Below are positions 40,180 through 49,793 of a DNA stretch of 64,000 nt, piece after piece. The stretch comes from Solirubrobacter pauli. GTDB taxonomy: Bacteria; Actinomycetota; Thermoleophilia; Solirubrobacterales; Solirubrobacteraceae. The translations under genes and the position numbers were made by a program. Each line of letters opens with the position of its first letter. The stretch's first letter is position 1. Where the stretch lies: positions 930,001 through 994,000 of the forward strand of contig NZ_RBIL01000002.1 of NCBI RefSeq assembly GCF_003633755.1, written 5' to 3'. The notes under the pieces are model-generated. The model searched no databases. It saw nothing but the letters and a program-made list of their open reading frames with translations, and was not told where the DNA came from.

Positions 40180-40814
40180 TGGAGGCACGCTGGTTGACCG
40201 TCGGGCCGGTCCAGGAGAACACCTGGATCGCCCGCCAGGAGGGCGCGGACAAGGCGCTGCTGATCGACCCGGGCGACGAGCCGGAGAAGCTGCTCAACGC
40301 GCTCGAAGAGCTCGGGACCACGCCCGAGGCGATCCTGATCACGCACTGCCACTTCGACCACGTCGGGGCGGTCAAGGCGATGGCGGAGGCGACCGGCGCG
40401 CCGGTCTACTGCCCCGCGGGCGAGGTCTTCATGCTCGAGGACATCAACTCGTTCGCGTTCCCGGGCCTCACGTTCGACAACTACACGCCCGAGCACACGG
40501 TCAAGAACGGCGACGTCCTGAACCTCGCGGGCTTCACCATCAACGTCATCGGCACGCCCGGCCACAGCCCGGACCACGTGACGTACAGCATCCCGGCCGA
40601 GAAGGCGATCTTCTCCGGCGACGTCCTGTTCAAGGACTCGATCGGCCGCACGGACCTCCCGGGCGCCGACCACGCGACCCTGATGGCGAGCATCCAGAAG
40701 CTCCTCGACAGCCTGCCCGACGAGACCGGCGTCCTGCCCGGCCACATGGAGCCGACGACGCTCGGCCGCGAGCGCCTGTCGAACCCGTTCCTGAACGAGC
40801 TCGCGCGCCCGTGA
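40179..40814 (+). CDS. metallo-beta-lactamase-fold hydrolase (glyoxalase II-like)
   Basis: A 211-residue enzyme with the zinc motif THCHFDHVG (HxHxDH), further ligands in GTPGHSPDH, FSGDVLF and PGHMEPT, and the start VGPVQENTWI typical of the YcbL/glyoxalase II group. It probably hydrolyses thioesters. It lies in a tight run with hisS (four-base overlap), an arrangement common in actinobacteria and firmicutes. Confidence 0.88.
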   Translation: MEARWLTVGPVQENTWIARQEGADKALLIDPGDEPEKLLNALEELGTTPEAILITHCHFDHVGAVKAMAEATGAPVYCPAGEVFMLEDINSFAFPGLTFDNYTPEHTVKNGDVLNLAGFTINVIGTPGHSPDHVTYSIPAEKAIFSGDVLFKDSIGRTDLPGADHATLMASIQKLLDSLPDETGVLPGHMEPTTLGRERLSNPFLNELARP

Positions 40815-42048
40815 GCAAGAAGATCCAGGCTCCGCGCGGCACGTACGACGTGCTGCCCGACCTCGCGGGGGAACGCGCCGGGCTCGAGTCGACCGCGGGG
40901 AAGATCCTCGGTCGCGCCGGCTACGGCCGCATCGAGACGCCCACCTTCGAGGCCACGCAGCTGTTCAGCCGCACGGTCGGCGAGGCGACGGACGTCGTCC
41001 AGAAGGAGATGTACACCTTCCAGGACGGCTCCGGCGACAGCATCACGCTACGTCCCGAGGGCACCGCACCGGCCGTTCGCGCCTACCTCGAGCACGGCAA
41101 GCACAAGGACCCGCAGCCGGTGAAGTACTGGTACATGAGCCAGTTCTTCCGCTACGAGCGCCCGCAGGCCGGCCGCTTCCGCCAGTTCTGGCAGATCGGC
41201 GCGGAGGCGATCGGATCGGCCGACCCGGCCGTCGACGCCGAGGTGATCCTGCTCCTCAGCGAGATCCTCGAGGCGATCGGCGCGCGGGACGTCAAGCTCG
41301 TGCTCGCCACGCTCGGCCAGCCCGAGTCGCGCGCCGCGTACCGCGAGGAGCTCAAGCAGTACCTGCGCGCGCACGAGGACCAGCTGAGCGAGGAGGTCAA
41401 GAGCCGCATCGACCTCAACCCGCTGCGCGCCTTCGACGCCAAGCACGAGTCCACGCAGCGGGTGATGGCCAACGCCCCGCGCCTGATCGACCGCCTCCCG
41501 CAGGAGGACCTGGACCACTTCGCCGAGGTGCAGGACCTGCTGACCGCGGCGGACCTCGCCTACACGGTCGACACGACGCTCGTCCGCGGCCTGGACTACT
41601 ACACGCGCACGCTCTTCGAGTTCCAGTCCGGCGCGCTCGAGGCGGCGCAGAACACGCTGGGCGGCGGCGGTCGCTACGACGGGCTGGCCGAGCAGATCGG
41701 GGGGCAGCCGACGCCCGGCATGGGCTGGGCCGCCGGCGTCGAGCGGATGCTGATGGCCAGCACGCAGCCGACCCCGGTCGAGCCGCCCGTCGGCCTGTAC
41801 GTCGCGTACGAGCCGGGCCACAAGACGGCGGCCTTCAAGCTCGCCTCCGACGCCCGGCGGGCGGGGCACAGCACCAGACTCGAACTCGCCGGACGCAGCC
41901 TGAAGGGCCAGCTCAAGCAGGCCTCCCGCAGCGGCGCCCGCTACGTTGCCATCTTCGGCGACGAAGGTGTCCAGCTGCGCGATCGCGACGGCGGCGAGGA
42001 CAAGCTCGTCGCGCCCGAAACCGTCATGCACCACATCAGAGGATCGCT

Positions 42049-42052
<4 letters not shown>
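40811..42052 (+). CDS. hisS: histidyl-tRNA synthetase
   Basis: A 413-residue class II synthetase. It has APRGTYDVLP at the start, motif 2 ITLRPEGTAPAVRAYLE, the histidine-binding LVRGLDYYTRTLFEF and GGGGRYDGL, and motif 3 GMGWAAGVERMLM. A C-terminal anticodon-binding domain ends VMHHIRGSL. The GTG start overlaps the hydrolase stop. It is followed by aspS with a GTGA overlap, so hisS-aspS form one operon. Confidence 0.96.
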
Positions 42053-43824
<1,772 letters not shown>

Positions 43825-43839
43825 ACCCCAAGCGGCTCA

Positions 43840-43856
43840 ACCTCCGATGGGGAGGT
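43840..43856 (+). promoter_or_regulatory. hairpin enclosing a ribosome binding site, with 4-codon leader ORF
   Basis: ACCTCC-GATGG-GGAGGT forms a six-pair stem whose right arm is the only good Shine-Dalgarno sequence (GGAGG, 43851-43855). Five bases later an ATG opens the frame MVWM-stop (43861-43875), whose TGA overlaps the in-frame GTG at 43872 of the following gene. Confidence 0.35.
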
Positions 43857-43865
43857 GCCGATGGT

Positions 43866-44816
43866 GTGGATGTGAGCCAGATATCCATGCCCATGCGCAT
43901 CCTCCTCATCGGCGCAGCCGTGTTCCTCGCCGCCTGGTTCACGGTCCTCAAGCCCGGCGGGGCGACGGAGGAGATCCCGCCCGTCACCGCCGCGAACACG
44001 ACGCCCGCTCCGGGCGCGGCGGCCACGCCGGCGCCGGCGCAGGACACGACCGTCGCCGCCACGGCGATCCCGGCCGAGGTGCTCGCGAAGCTGCCGAAGG
44101 ACGTCGCCAAGGCGATCAAGGCCCGCAAGACGCTCGTGCTGGGCGTGTTCACCGACGACGCGACGGACTACCGGCCGATGGCCGACGACGACCGCTACGT
44201 CCGCAACGCGCTCAAGAAGACCAACCGCTACAGGGGCGAGGTCTTCGCCAAGAACATCAGCGTCGCCGACCTGGTCGACTACGCCCCGCTCGTCAACGAC
44301 CTGGGCGTCAAGCAGTCGCCGGCCGTCGTGGTCATCGACCGCGATCTCAAGGGCACGGTGCTCACCGGCTACGTCGACCGGATCGCCATCAACCAGGCGA
44401 TCGCGGACGCCCGCCGCGAGTCCATCGACCCGTACATCACGGACGAGTACCTGCGCGACATCAACGCCGTCTGCGCGCGCTTCGCCCTGCACGAGACGCG
44501 CTTCTCGTTCCCGACGATCAGCGGCAAGAAGGCGGAGATCGCGGCCATCAAGCGCGGCGCGAAGCTCGACCGCCGGTGGATCGCCGCCGTCGAACGCGTG
44601 GACGCGCCGGCCAAGTGGAAGGGCCTGAAGGCGCACTACCTGCGCGTGCTGCGTCGCGACCTGGCCGGGATCAACGAGCTGCTGCGTCTGCACACGTCCG
44701 GCAAGGCGCTGCCGCGCAGCACCGGCGAGCTGATCGACCTCAAGGACGCCCGCAAGCTCGACCGGCGCTTCAACGACGCCGGTCTCACCGCCTGCGCCGA
44801 GCATCGCCGGTCGTAG
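43866..44816 (+). CDS. membrane-anchored protein with thioredoxin-like region
   Basis: About 316 residues. One N-terminal transmembrane helix (MRILLIGAAVFLAAWFTVL) is followed by a Thr/Ala/Pro linker. Next comes a domain of about 110 residues (KTLVLGVFTDDATDYRPMADDDRYV ... GVKQSPAVVVIDRDLKGTVLTGYVD) with the strand pattern and cis-Pro-like SPAVVV of a thioredoxin fold, but no CxxC. The C-terminal third is helical. It is probably an outer-face membrane protein of unknown function. GTG at 43866 or 43872 or ATG at 43887 may be the true start. Confidence 0.6.
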   Translation: MDVSQISMPMRILLIGAAVFLAAWFTVLKPGGATEEIPPVTAANTTPAPGAAATPAPAQDTTVAATAIPAEVLAKLPKDVAKAIKARKTLVLGVFTDDATDYRPMADDDRYVRNALKKTNRYRGEVFAKNISVADLVDYAPLVNDLGVKQSPAVVVIDRDLKGTVLTGYVDRIAINQAIADARRESIDPYITDEYLRDINAVCARFALHETRFSFPTISGKKAEIAAIKRGAKLDRRWIAAVERVDAPAKWKGLKAHYLRVLRRDLAGINELLRLHTSGKALPRSTGELIDLKDARKLDRRFNDAGLTACAEHRRS

Positions 44817-44819
44817 ACT
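44814..44819 (+). promoter_or_regulatory. -10 box (TAGACT) before mnmA
   Basis: TAGACT ends nine bases before the GTG start at 44829 and overlaps the stop of the upstream gene. No ribosome binding site is seen, consistent with a near-leaderless transcript. Confidence 0.45.
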
Positions 44820-44828
44820 CAAGCGGTC

Positions 44829-46229
44829 GTGGACCGCGAGCGCTTCGAAGAGCATCTCGCCGCGCCCAACGGGCGCGGCGCTCTGCGTTCCGGCGGTCAT
44901 GACGGGCACGCCGGCGGTGCGCTCTGCGGCGACCTGATCCGCGTCTCGGTCCGCGTCGAGGGTGACCGCGTGGTCGCTGCGGGCTTCGAGGCCGACGGCT
45001 GCGGGGCGCTGACGGCGGCGGGCAGCGCCGCGGCGTACCTCGTCGAGGGCGAGCACCTCTTCGACGCCGCGCGCGTGGGGACGACCGCGATCGCGGAGGA
45101 GCTCGGCGGGCTGTCGCCCGGCAAGCTGCACGCGGCCGACCTGGCCGCGGACGCGCTGCACCGGGCGCTCGGCGCCGCGGCCCGCGGAGCGGCGGTGCCG
45201 TTCGACGACGAGCGCGTGCTGGTCGCGATGAGCGGCGGTGTGGACTCCGCCGTGGCGGGGCACCTGCTGCGCGAGAACGCGGTCGCGGTGACGCTCGAGC
45301 TCTGGCGCGACGAGGAGAACGACGCCGAGGCCTCCTGCTGCAGCGCGGACGCCGTCCGGCTCGCCCGGATGGTCGCGCACCAGATGGGCCTGCCGCACTT
45401 CACGCTGGACCTGCGGCCGGAGTTCCGCGCGGGCGTCGTCGACCCGTTCCTCGCCGGGTACGCGGCGGGGGAGACGCCCAACCCGTGCGTGTCCTGCAAC
45501 GGCCACGTCCGCCTCGACGAGATGCTCACGCTGGCGGACCGGCTGGGCGCGCGCTGGCTGGCGACCGGCCACTACGCGCGCGTGACCGAGGATGGGCTCC
45601 TGCGCGCCGCCGCCGACCCCGCGAAGGACCAGTCGTACATGCTCGCGGCGCTGTCGCCGGCGTCGATCGCGCGGATGCGGTTCCCGCTCGCCGAGCTGAC
45701 CAAGCCCGAGGTGCGGGCGATCGCCGCCGAGGCGGAGCTGCCCGTGGCCTCCCGCGCCGACTCGCAGGACCTGTGCTTCCTCGCCGGCACCGGCAAGGCC
45801 CGCTTCCTCGCCCGGCACGCCGGCCTGGAGGACCAGCCGGGTGAGATCGTCACCGCCTCCGGTGAGGTCGTCGGCGCGCATCAGGGCGCGCACCACTTCA
45901 CGGTCGGCCAGCGCAAGGGCCTCGGCGTCTTCTCGCCCGAGCCGCTCTACGTGCTGCGGACGGAGGGCCGGCGCGTGGTCGTCGGCTCACGCGAGGACCT
46001 CGCCACCCGCCGCGTGCGCGTCCGTGGCGCGCGCCTGCACCGGCCGGGCTCAGAGGTGGACGCGGTGCGCCTGCGCTACCACTCGCGCCCGGTGCCCTGC
46101 CGCGTGGTCGGCGAGGGGCGCTCGCTCGAGCTGGAGCTGGACGAGCCGTTCCTCGGCGCCGCCCCCGGTCAGACGGCGTGCCTGCTGCGGGGCGACGTGG
46201 TCGTCGGCGTGGCGACGATCACCGCGTAG
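44829..46229 (+). CDS. mnmA: NifU/IscU-like domain fused to tRNA 2-thiouridylase MnmA
   Basis: A 466-residue fusion. Residues 1-118 resemble an Fe-S scaffold: ALCGDLIRV (Cys33), EADGCGALTAAGSAA (Cys58) and LSPGKLHAADLAADALHRAL, where IscU has its third ligand Cys but here Ala102 occurs. From 126 it is MnmA: PP-loop AMSGGVDSAVAG, NPCVSCN (Cys220/Cys223), GHYAR, QSYML, SQDLCFLAG (Cys316), GQRKGLGV and a C-terminal barrel. MnmA makes 2-thiouridine at position 34 of tRNA-Lys/Glu/Gln. CxxC plus a distal Cys is the pattern of iron-sulfur-dependent thiolation enzymes, so a built-in scaffold makes sense. It overlaps the convergent Nudix gene by 11 bases. Confidence 0.92.
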   Translation: MDRERFEEHLAAPNGRGALRSGGHDGHAGGALCGDLIRVSVRVEGDRVVAAGFEADGCGALTAAGSAAAYLVEGEHLFDAARVGTTAIAEELGGLSPGKLHAADLAADALHRALGAAARGAAVPFDDERVLVAMSGGVDSAVAGHLLRENAVAVTLELWRDEENDAEASCCSADAVRLARMVAHQMGLPHFTLDLRPEFRAGVVDPFLAGYAAGETPNPCVSCNGHVRLDEMLTLADRLGARWLATGHYARVTEDGLLRAAADPAKDQSYMLAALSPASIARMRFPLAELTKPEVRAIAAEAELPVASRADSQDLCFLAGTGKARFLARHAGLEDQPGEIVTASGEVVGAHQGAHHFTVGQRKGLGVFSPEPLYVLRTEGRRVVVGSREDLATRRVRVRGARLHRPGSEVDAVRLRYHSRPVPCRVVGEGRSLELELDEPFLGAAPGQTACLLRGDVVVGVATITA

Positions 46230-46734
46230 CCAGGTGCCAGGCCGCGACGCTCGCCGCGTCGCGGATCACGTTCTCGCGCACCATCGCGTCGACCTCCTCG
46301 ACGGTGAAGCGCCGCACGATCAGGTCCTGCTCGGTCGCTTCCAACGCCTGCTCGCCGGGTTCGAGCCCGCTCGCGCGGAAGATGTCGACCGCCTGGTCGG
46401 AGATGCCGTAGGCGAAGTGCAGGCGCCCGAGGTGGTCCAGCCGGGCGGCGCGCAGCCCGGTCTCCTCCGCCAGCTCCCGCCGCGCGAGCGCCTCCGGGGC
46501 GATCTCGCCCGCTTCGATGGCGCCCTGCGGGAACTCCCAGAAGCGCTCCTTGACGGGATGGCGGTACTGCTCGACGAGCCAGACGTGGCCGGCGTCGAGC
46601 GGGACGATCAGCGCCGACGGCCCCTTCTCGATGAAGCCGTACAGGCCGGGGGTGCCGTCGGCGTGCTCGGTGCGATCCTCACGCACCCGCATCCAGCGGT
46701 TCTCGTACACGGTGCGGGTGGAGACGATGCGCAT
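46219..46734 (-). CDS. Nudix hydrolase (ADP-ribose pyrophosphatase type)
   Basis: A 171-residue enzyme with the full Nudix box GAIEAGE-x7-RRELAEETGL, preceded by VEQYRHPVKERFWEFPQG, typical of ADP-ribose/NDP-sugar pyrophosphatases. It cleaves nucleoside diphosphate derivatives with Mg. The ATG at 46734 lies eight bases after a TAGGCT -10 box that overlaps the alaS promoter. Confidence 0.9.
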   Translation of the reverse strand: MRIVSTRTVYENRWMRVREDRTEHADGTPGLYGFIEKGPSALIVPLDAGHVWLVEQYRHPVKERFWEFPQGAIEAGEIAPEALARRELAEETGLRAARLDHLGRLHFAYGISDQAVDIFRASGLEPGEQALEATEQDLIVRRFTVEEVDAMVRENVIRDAASVAAWHLATR

Positions 46735-46742
46735 CGGGTCGC

Positions 46743-46752
46743 AGCCTAGACT
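46743..46752. promoter_or_regulatory. overlapping divergent -10 boxes of Nudix gene and alaS
   Basis: AGCCTAGACT reads TAGACT on the plus strand (nine bases before alaS ATG) and TAGGCT on the minus strand (eight bases before the Nudix ATG). The two hexamers share CTAG-centred sequence, so one site should open in both directions. The whole intergenic gap is only 27 bases. Confidence 0.5.
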
Positions 46753-46761
46753 GCCCTTCCG

Positions 46762-49401
46762 ATGACCTCCGACGAGATCCGCGAGCGCTACCTCAGCTTC
46801 TTCGAGAGCCGTGACCACAAGCGCCTGCCGTCGGCGTCGCTCGTCCCCGCCGAGCACGATCCGTCGGTGCTGCTCACGACCGCGGGCATGCACCCGCTCA
46901 AGCCGTACTTCCAGGGGCGCGAGAAGCCGCCGCACCACCGCCTGACGTCGTGCCAGAAGTGCTTCCGCACCCCGGACATCGACCAGATCGGCCTGACGAC
47001 CCGCCACCTGACGTGCTTCGAGATGCTGGGCAACTTCAGCATCGGCGACTACTTCAAGGCGGATGCGGCCCGGTTCGCGTGGGAGCTGTCGCTGGAGGGC
47101 TTCGGCTTCAACCCGGACGACATCTGGGTGACGGTCTTCGAGGGTGACGAGGAGCTCGGCCTCGGCCCGGACCAGGAGGCCATCGACATCTGGCTCGAGA
47201 TCGGCGTCCCGCGCGAGCGGATCGTCCTCTGCCCGCGGTCGGAGAACTTCTGGCAGGCCGGCCCGACCGGTCCGTGCGGCCCGTGCAGCGAGCTCTATCT
47301 GGACCGCGGCCTGGACTTCGGCAAGGAAGACGACCTGCCCGGCGGCGACAACGAGCGCTTCCTGGAGTACTGGAACCTCGTGTTCATGCAGTTCGAGCAG
47401 AACCCGGTCGGGACGCTCACGCCGCTGCCGGCGCCGAGCATCGACACGGGCCTCGGCCTCAACCGCATGGCGCTGATCCAGCAGGGCGTCACCTCGATCT
47501 TCGAGACCGACCAGTTCGTGCCGCTGATCCAGCTCGGCGAGCAGCTGAGCGGCAAGACGTACGACTCTGGTGACGTCGCCGTGGACCGCGCGCTGCGCAT
47601 CCTGGCCGACCACACGCGCGGGATGTCGTTCCTGATCGCTGACGGCGTCGTGCCCTCCAACGAGGACCGCGGCTACGTGCTACGTCGCCTGATGCGCCGC
47701 GCGATCGTGCAGGGCCGCCGGATCGGCATCGAGCCGGTGTTCCTGCCCAAGTACGCGCAGGTCGTGCGCGAGACGATGGGCAAGGCGTACCCGGAGCTGA
47801 TCGAGCAGGCCGACACGGTCGACATGTGGCTCACGAACGAGGAAGAGAGCTTCAACCGCACGCTCGAGCAGGGCATGAAGATGCTCGAGGACGTGATCGA
47901 GACGGCGAAGCGCACCGGGGCCGAGGGCATCGGCGCCGACGAGGCCTTCCGCCTGCACGACACCTACGGGTTCCCGTTCGACCTGACGCTGGAGCTCGCG
48001 GCCGAGCGCGGCGTCGGGGTCGACGAGCGCGGCTTCGAGGACCTGATGGAGGAGCAGCGCACCCGGGCCCGCGCGAGCGCCGGGCGTGAGGGTGGGGAGG
48101 ACGCGCGCGAGCAGCTGCGCGTGTTCGCCTCCTCCGCGGGCGAGCCGACCAAGTTCACGGGCTACGAGACGACCGAGCAGGCGACCGCGGTGGCGTCCGT
48201 GGCGGTCGAGGACGGGCGGGTGCTGGCCAAGCTGGTCGAGTCGCCGTTCTACGCGACCGGCGGCGGCCAGGTGCACGACGGCGGCGTGATCGAGTGCGAG
48301 GACGGCAACTGCTCGGCCAAGGTCGTCGACGTCGTCCGCCTGGGCGATGATCAGGCGCTCGTGCTCGAGCCGCTCACCGGTGAGCTCAAGGACGGCGAGC
48401 GGGTGTGGGCGCGTGTCGACCGCCGTGCCCGGCGCGCGACCGAGTGCAACCACACGGCCACGCACCTCCTGCACGCCGCGCTGCGCGAGCGGCTCGGCAC
48501 GCACGTGCATCAGGCCGGCTCCTACGTCGGGCCGGACAAGCTGCGCTTCGACTTCACGCACGGCTCACCGCTGAGCGCGGAGGATCGCGCGTGGGTCGAG
48601 GACCGCGTGAACGCGATGGTGCTCGAGAACCAGCCGGTGCGGGCGCTCACGACCACGCTCGACGAGGCCAAGTCGCTCGGCGCGATGGCGCTGTTCGGCG
48701 AGAAGTACGGCGACGTCGTGCGCATGGTCGAGGTTGGCGACGGCGGCTTCTCGCGCGAGCTGTGCGGCGGCACGCACGTGCGCTCCACCGCGGAGATCGG
48801 CGTCTTCAAGATCACGCAGGAGACGTCCTCGGCCGCGAACGTGCGGCGCATCGAGGCGATCACCGGGCCGCTGGGCGTGGAGCTGCTGCGGCGTCACGAC
48901 CGTGAGCTGACCGCGGCCGCGGTGGCGCTGCGCACGCAGCCGGACACGGTCGCGGAGGCGGCCGAGACGGCGGTCCGCAAGCGCCGCGAGGCCGAGAAGG
49001 CGCTCGAGAAGGGCGCGGGCGCGGCCGACACGTCGGTCGGCGAGGTCGTGGAGATCGGCGGCGTGAAGGCCGTGTTCGAGATCCGCGAGGTGCCGAATCC
49101 CAAGGCGCTCCCGGACCTGGCCGACAAGCTGCGCGGCCAGCTCGGCGATCCCGCCGTGGTCGTGCTCGGCGCGCCCGGCGAGGGCCGCGCGTCGCTGCTC
49201 GTCTCGGCCACCCCGGGCGCCGTTGCCGCGGGGGTCAAGGCAGGGGCGATCGTGAAGGTCGCCGCGGCGGTCGTCGGCGGTGGCGGCGGCGGGCGCGACA
49301 ACATGGCGCAGGCCGGCGGCAAGGACCCGGAGAAGCTTCCCGACGCGCTCGCCGCCGCGCGCGCGGAGATCGAACGCGCGCTTGCGGGTTCTGGCGCTTG
49401 A
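46762..49401 (+). CDS. alaS: alanyl-tRNA synthetase
   Basis: An 879-residue class II synthetase with editing. It starts TSDEIRERYLSFFESRDHKRLPSASLVP. It has the motifs TTAGMHPLKPYFQG and GNFSIGDYFK, the editing-domain zinc motif HTATHLLHAAL and the second half SRELCGGTHVR. A C-Ala oligomerisation domain ends in the usual glycine run plus AQAGGKD. Ordinary length. Its 3' end overlaps ruvX by 20 bases. Confidence 0.96.
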   Translation: MTSDEIRERYLSFFESRDHKRLPSASLVPAEHDPSVLLTTAGMHPLKPYFQGREKPPHHRLTSCQKCFRTPDIDQIGLTTRHLTCFEMLGNFSIGDYFKADAARFAWELSLEGFGFNPDDIWVTVFEGDEELGLGPDQEAIDIWLEIGVPRERIVLCPRSENFWQAGPTGPCGPCSELYLDRGLDFGKEDDLPGGDNERFLEYWNLVFMQFEQNPVGTLTPLPAPSIDTGLGLNRMALIQQGVTSIFETDQFVPLIQLGEQLSGKTYDSGDVAVDRALRILADHTRGMSFLIADGVVPSNEDRGYVLRRLMRRAIVQGRRIGIEPVFLPKYAQVVRETMGKAYPELIEQADTVDMWLTNEEESFNRTLEQGMKMLEDVIETAKRTGAEGIGADEAFRLHDTYGFPFDLTLELAAERGVGVDERGFEDLMEEQRTRARASAGREGGEDAREQLRVFASSAGEPTKFTGYETTEQATAVASVAVEDGRVLAKLVESPFYATGGGQVHDGGVIECEDGNCSAKVVDVVRLGDDQALVLEPLTGELKDGERVWARVDRRARRATECNHTATHLLHAALRERLGTHVHQAGSYVGPDKLRFDFTHGSPLSAEDRAWVEDRVNAMVLENQPVRALTTTLDEAKSLGAMALFGEKYGDVVRMVEVGDGGFSRELCGGTHVRSTAEIGVFKITQETSSAANVRRIEAITGPLGVELLRRHDRELTAAAVALRTQPDTVAEAAETAVRKRREAEKALEKGAGAADTSVGEVVEIGGVKAVFEIREVPNPKALPDLADKLRGQLGDPAVVVLGAPGEGRASLLVSATPGAVAAGVKAGAIVKVAAAVVGGGGGGRDNMAQAGGKDPEKLPDALAAARAEIERALAGSGA

Positions 49402-49762
49402 TTACGGCTCGGCGCGGTGCGGCGTCGCGGTGAGTGACCCGACGGGGACGCTCGCGACGCCGCTCGAGCCGGTGCTCCGGCCCGCTTCCAAGAAGGGGTG
49501 GGCGGCGTTGAAGGCGCGGATCGCTGCTCTGGAGGTGGAGCGGGTGGTCGTCGGGCTGCCGGTGTCCCTGAGCGGGGCGGATTCCGCGCAGACGGTCGAG
49601 GTGCGGGAGTTCGCGGCGCGGTTGGCGCGGGCGCAGCCGGTGCCCGTCGAGCTCTACGACGAGCGCTTCACCACGTCCTTGGCGCACCAGGCGGGCGGAC
49701 GCTCGTCGCTGGACTCCCGGGCGGCCGCCGTGCTGCTCGAGGAGTGGCTCGCTAAGGCCTAG
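49382..49762 (+). CDS. ruvX: Holliday junction resolvase RuvX/YqgF-type
   Basis: A 126-residue RNase H-fold nuclease: VLALDYGSARCGVAVSD (first catalytic Asp), VVVGLPVSLSGADSAQT, ELYDERFTT (Glu/Asp) and SLDSRAAAVLLEEWL (last Asp). The likely role is Holliday junction resolution and/or 16S rRNA end maturation. The TTG at 49382 is the only start that keeps the first strand; it lies within the end of alaS, so the two are coupled. alaS-ruvX-mltG-aroE is a common order. Confidence 0.92.
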   Translation: MRVLALDYGSARCGVAVSDPTGTLATPLEPVLRPASKKGWAALKARIAALEVERVVVGLPVSLSGADSAQTVEVREFAARLARAQPVPVELYDERFTTSLAHQAGGRSSLDSRAAAVLLEEWLAKA

Positions 49763-49785
49763 ACCCCATATACAAGGTTGGGGTC
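49762..49785. promoter_or_regulatory. inverted repeat between ruvX and the PAS coiled-coil gene
   Basis: GACCCCA-N10-TGGGGTC is a perfect seven-base inverted repeat that begins at the ruvX stop and ends nine bases before the next ATG. The spacer contains TATACA, a possible -10 box, so it may be an operator over a promoter; alternatively it is a weak terminator. Confidence 0.4.
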
Positions 49786-49793
49786 ATCTGCCG

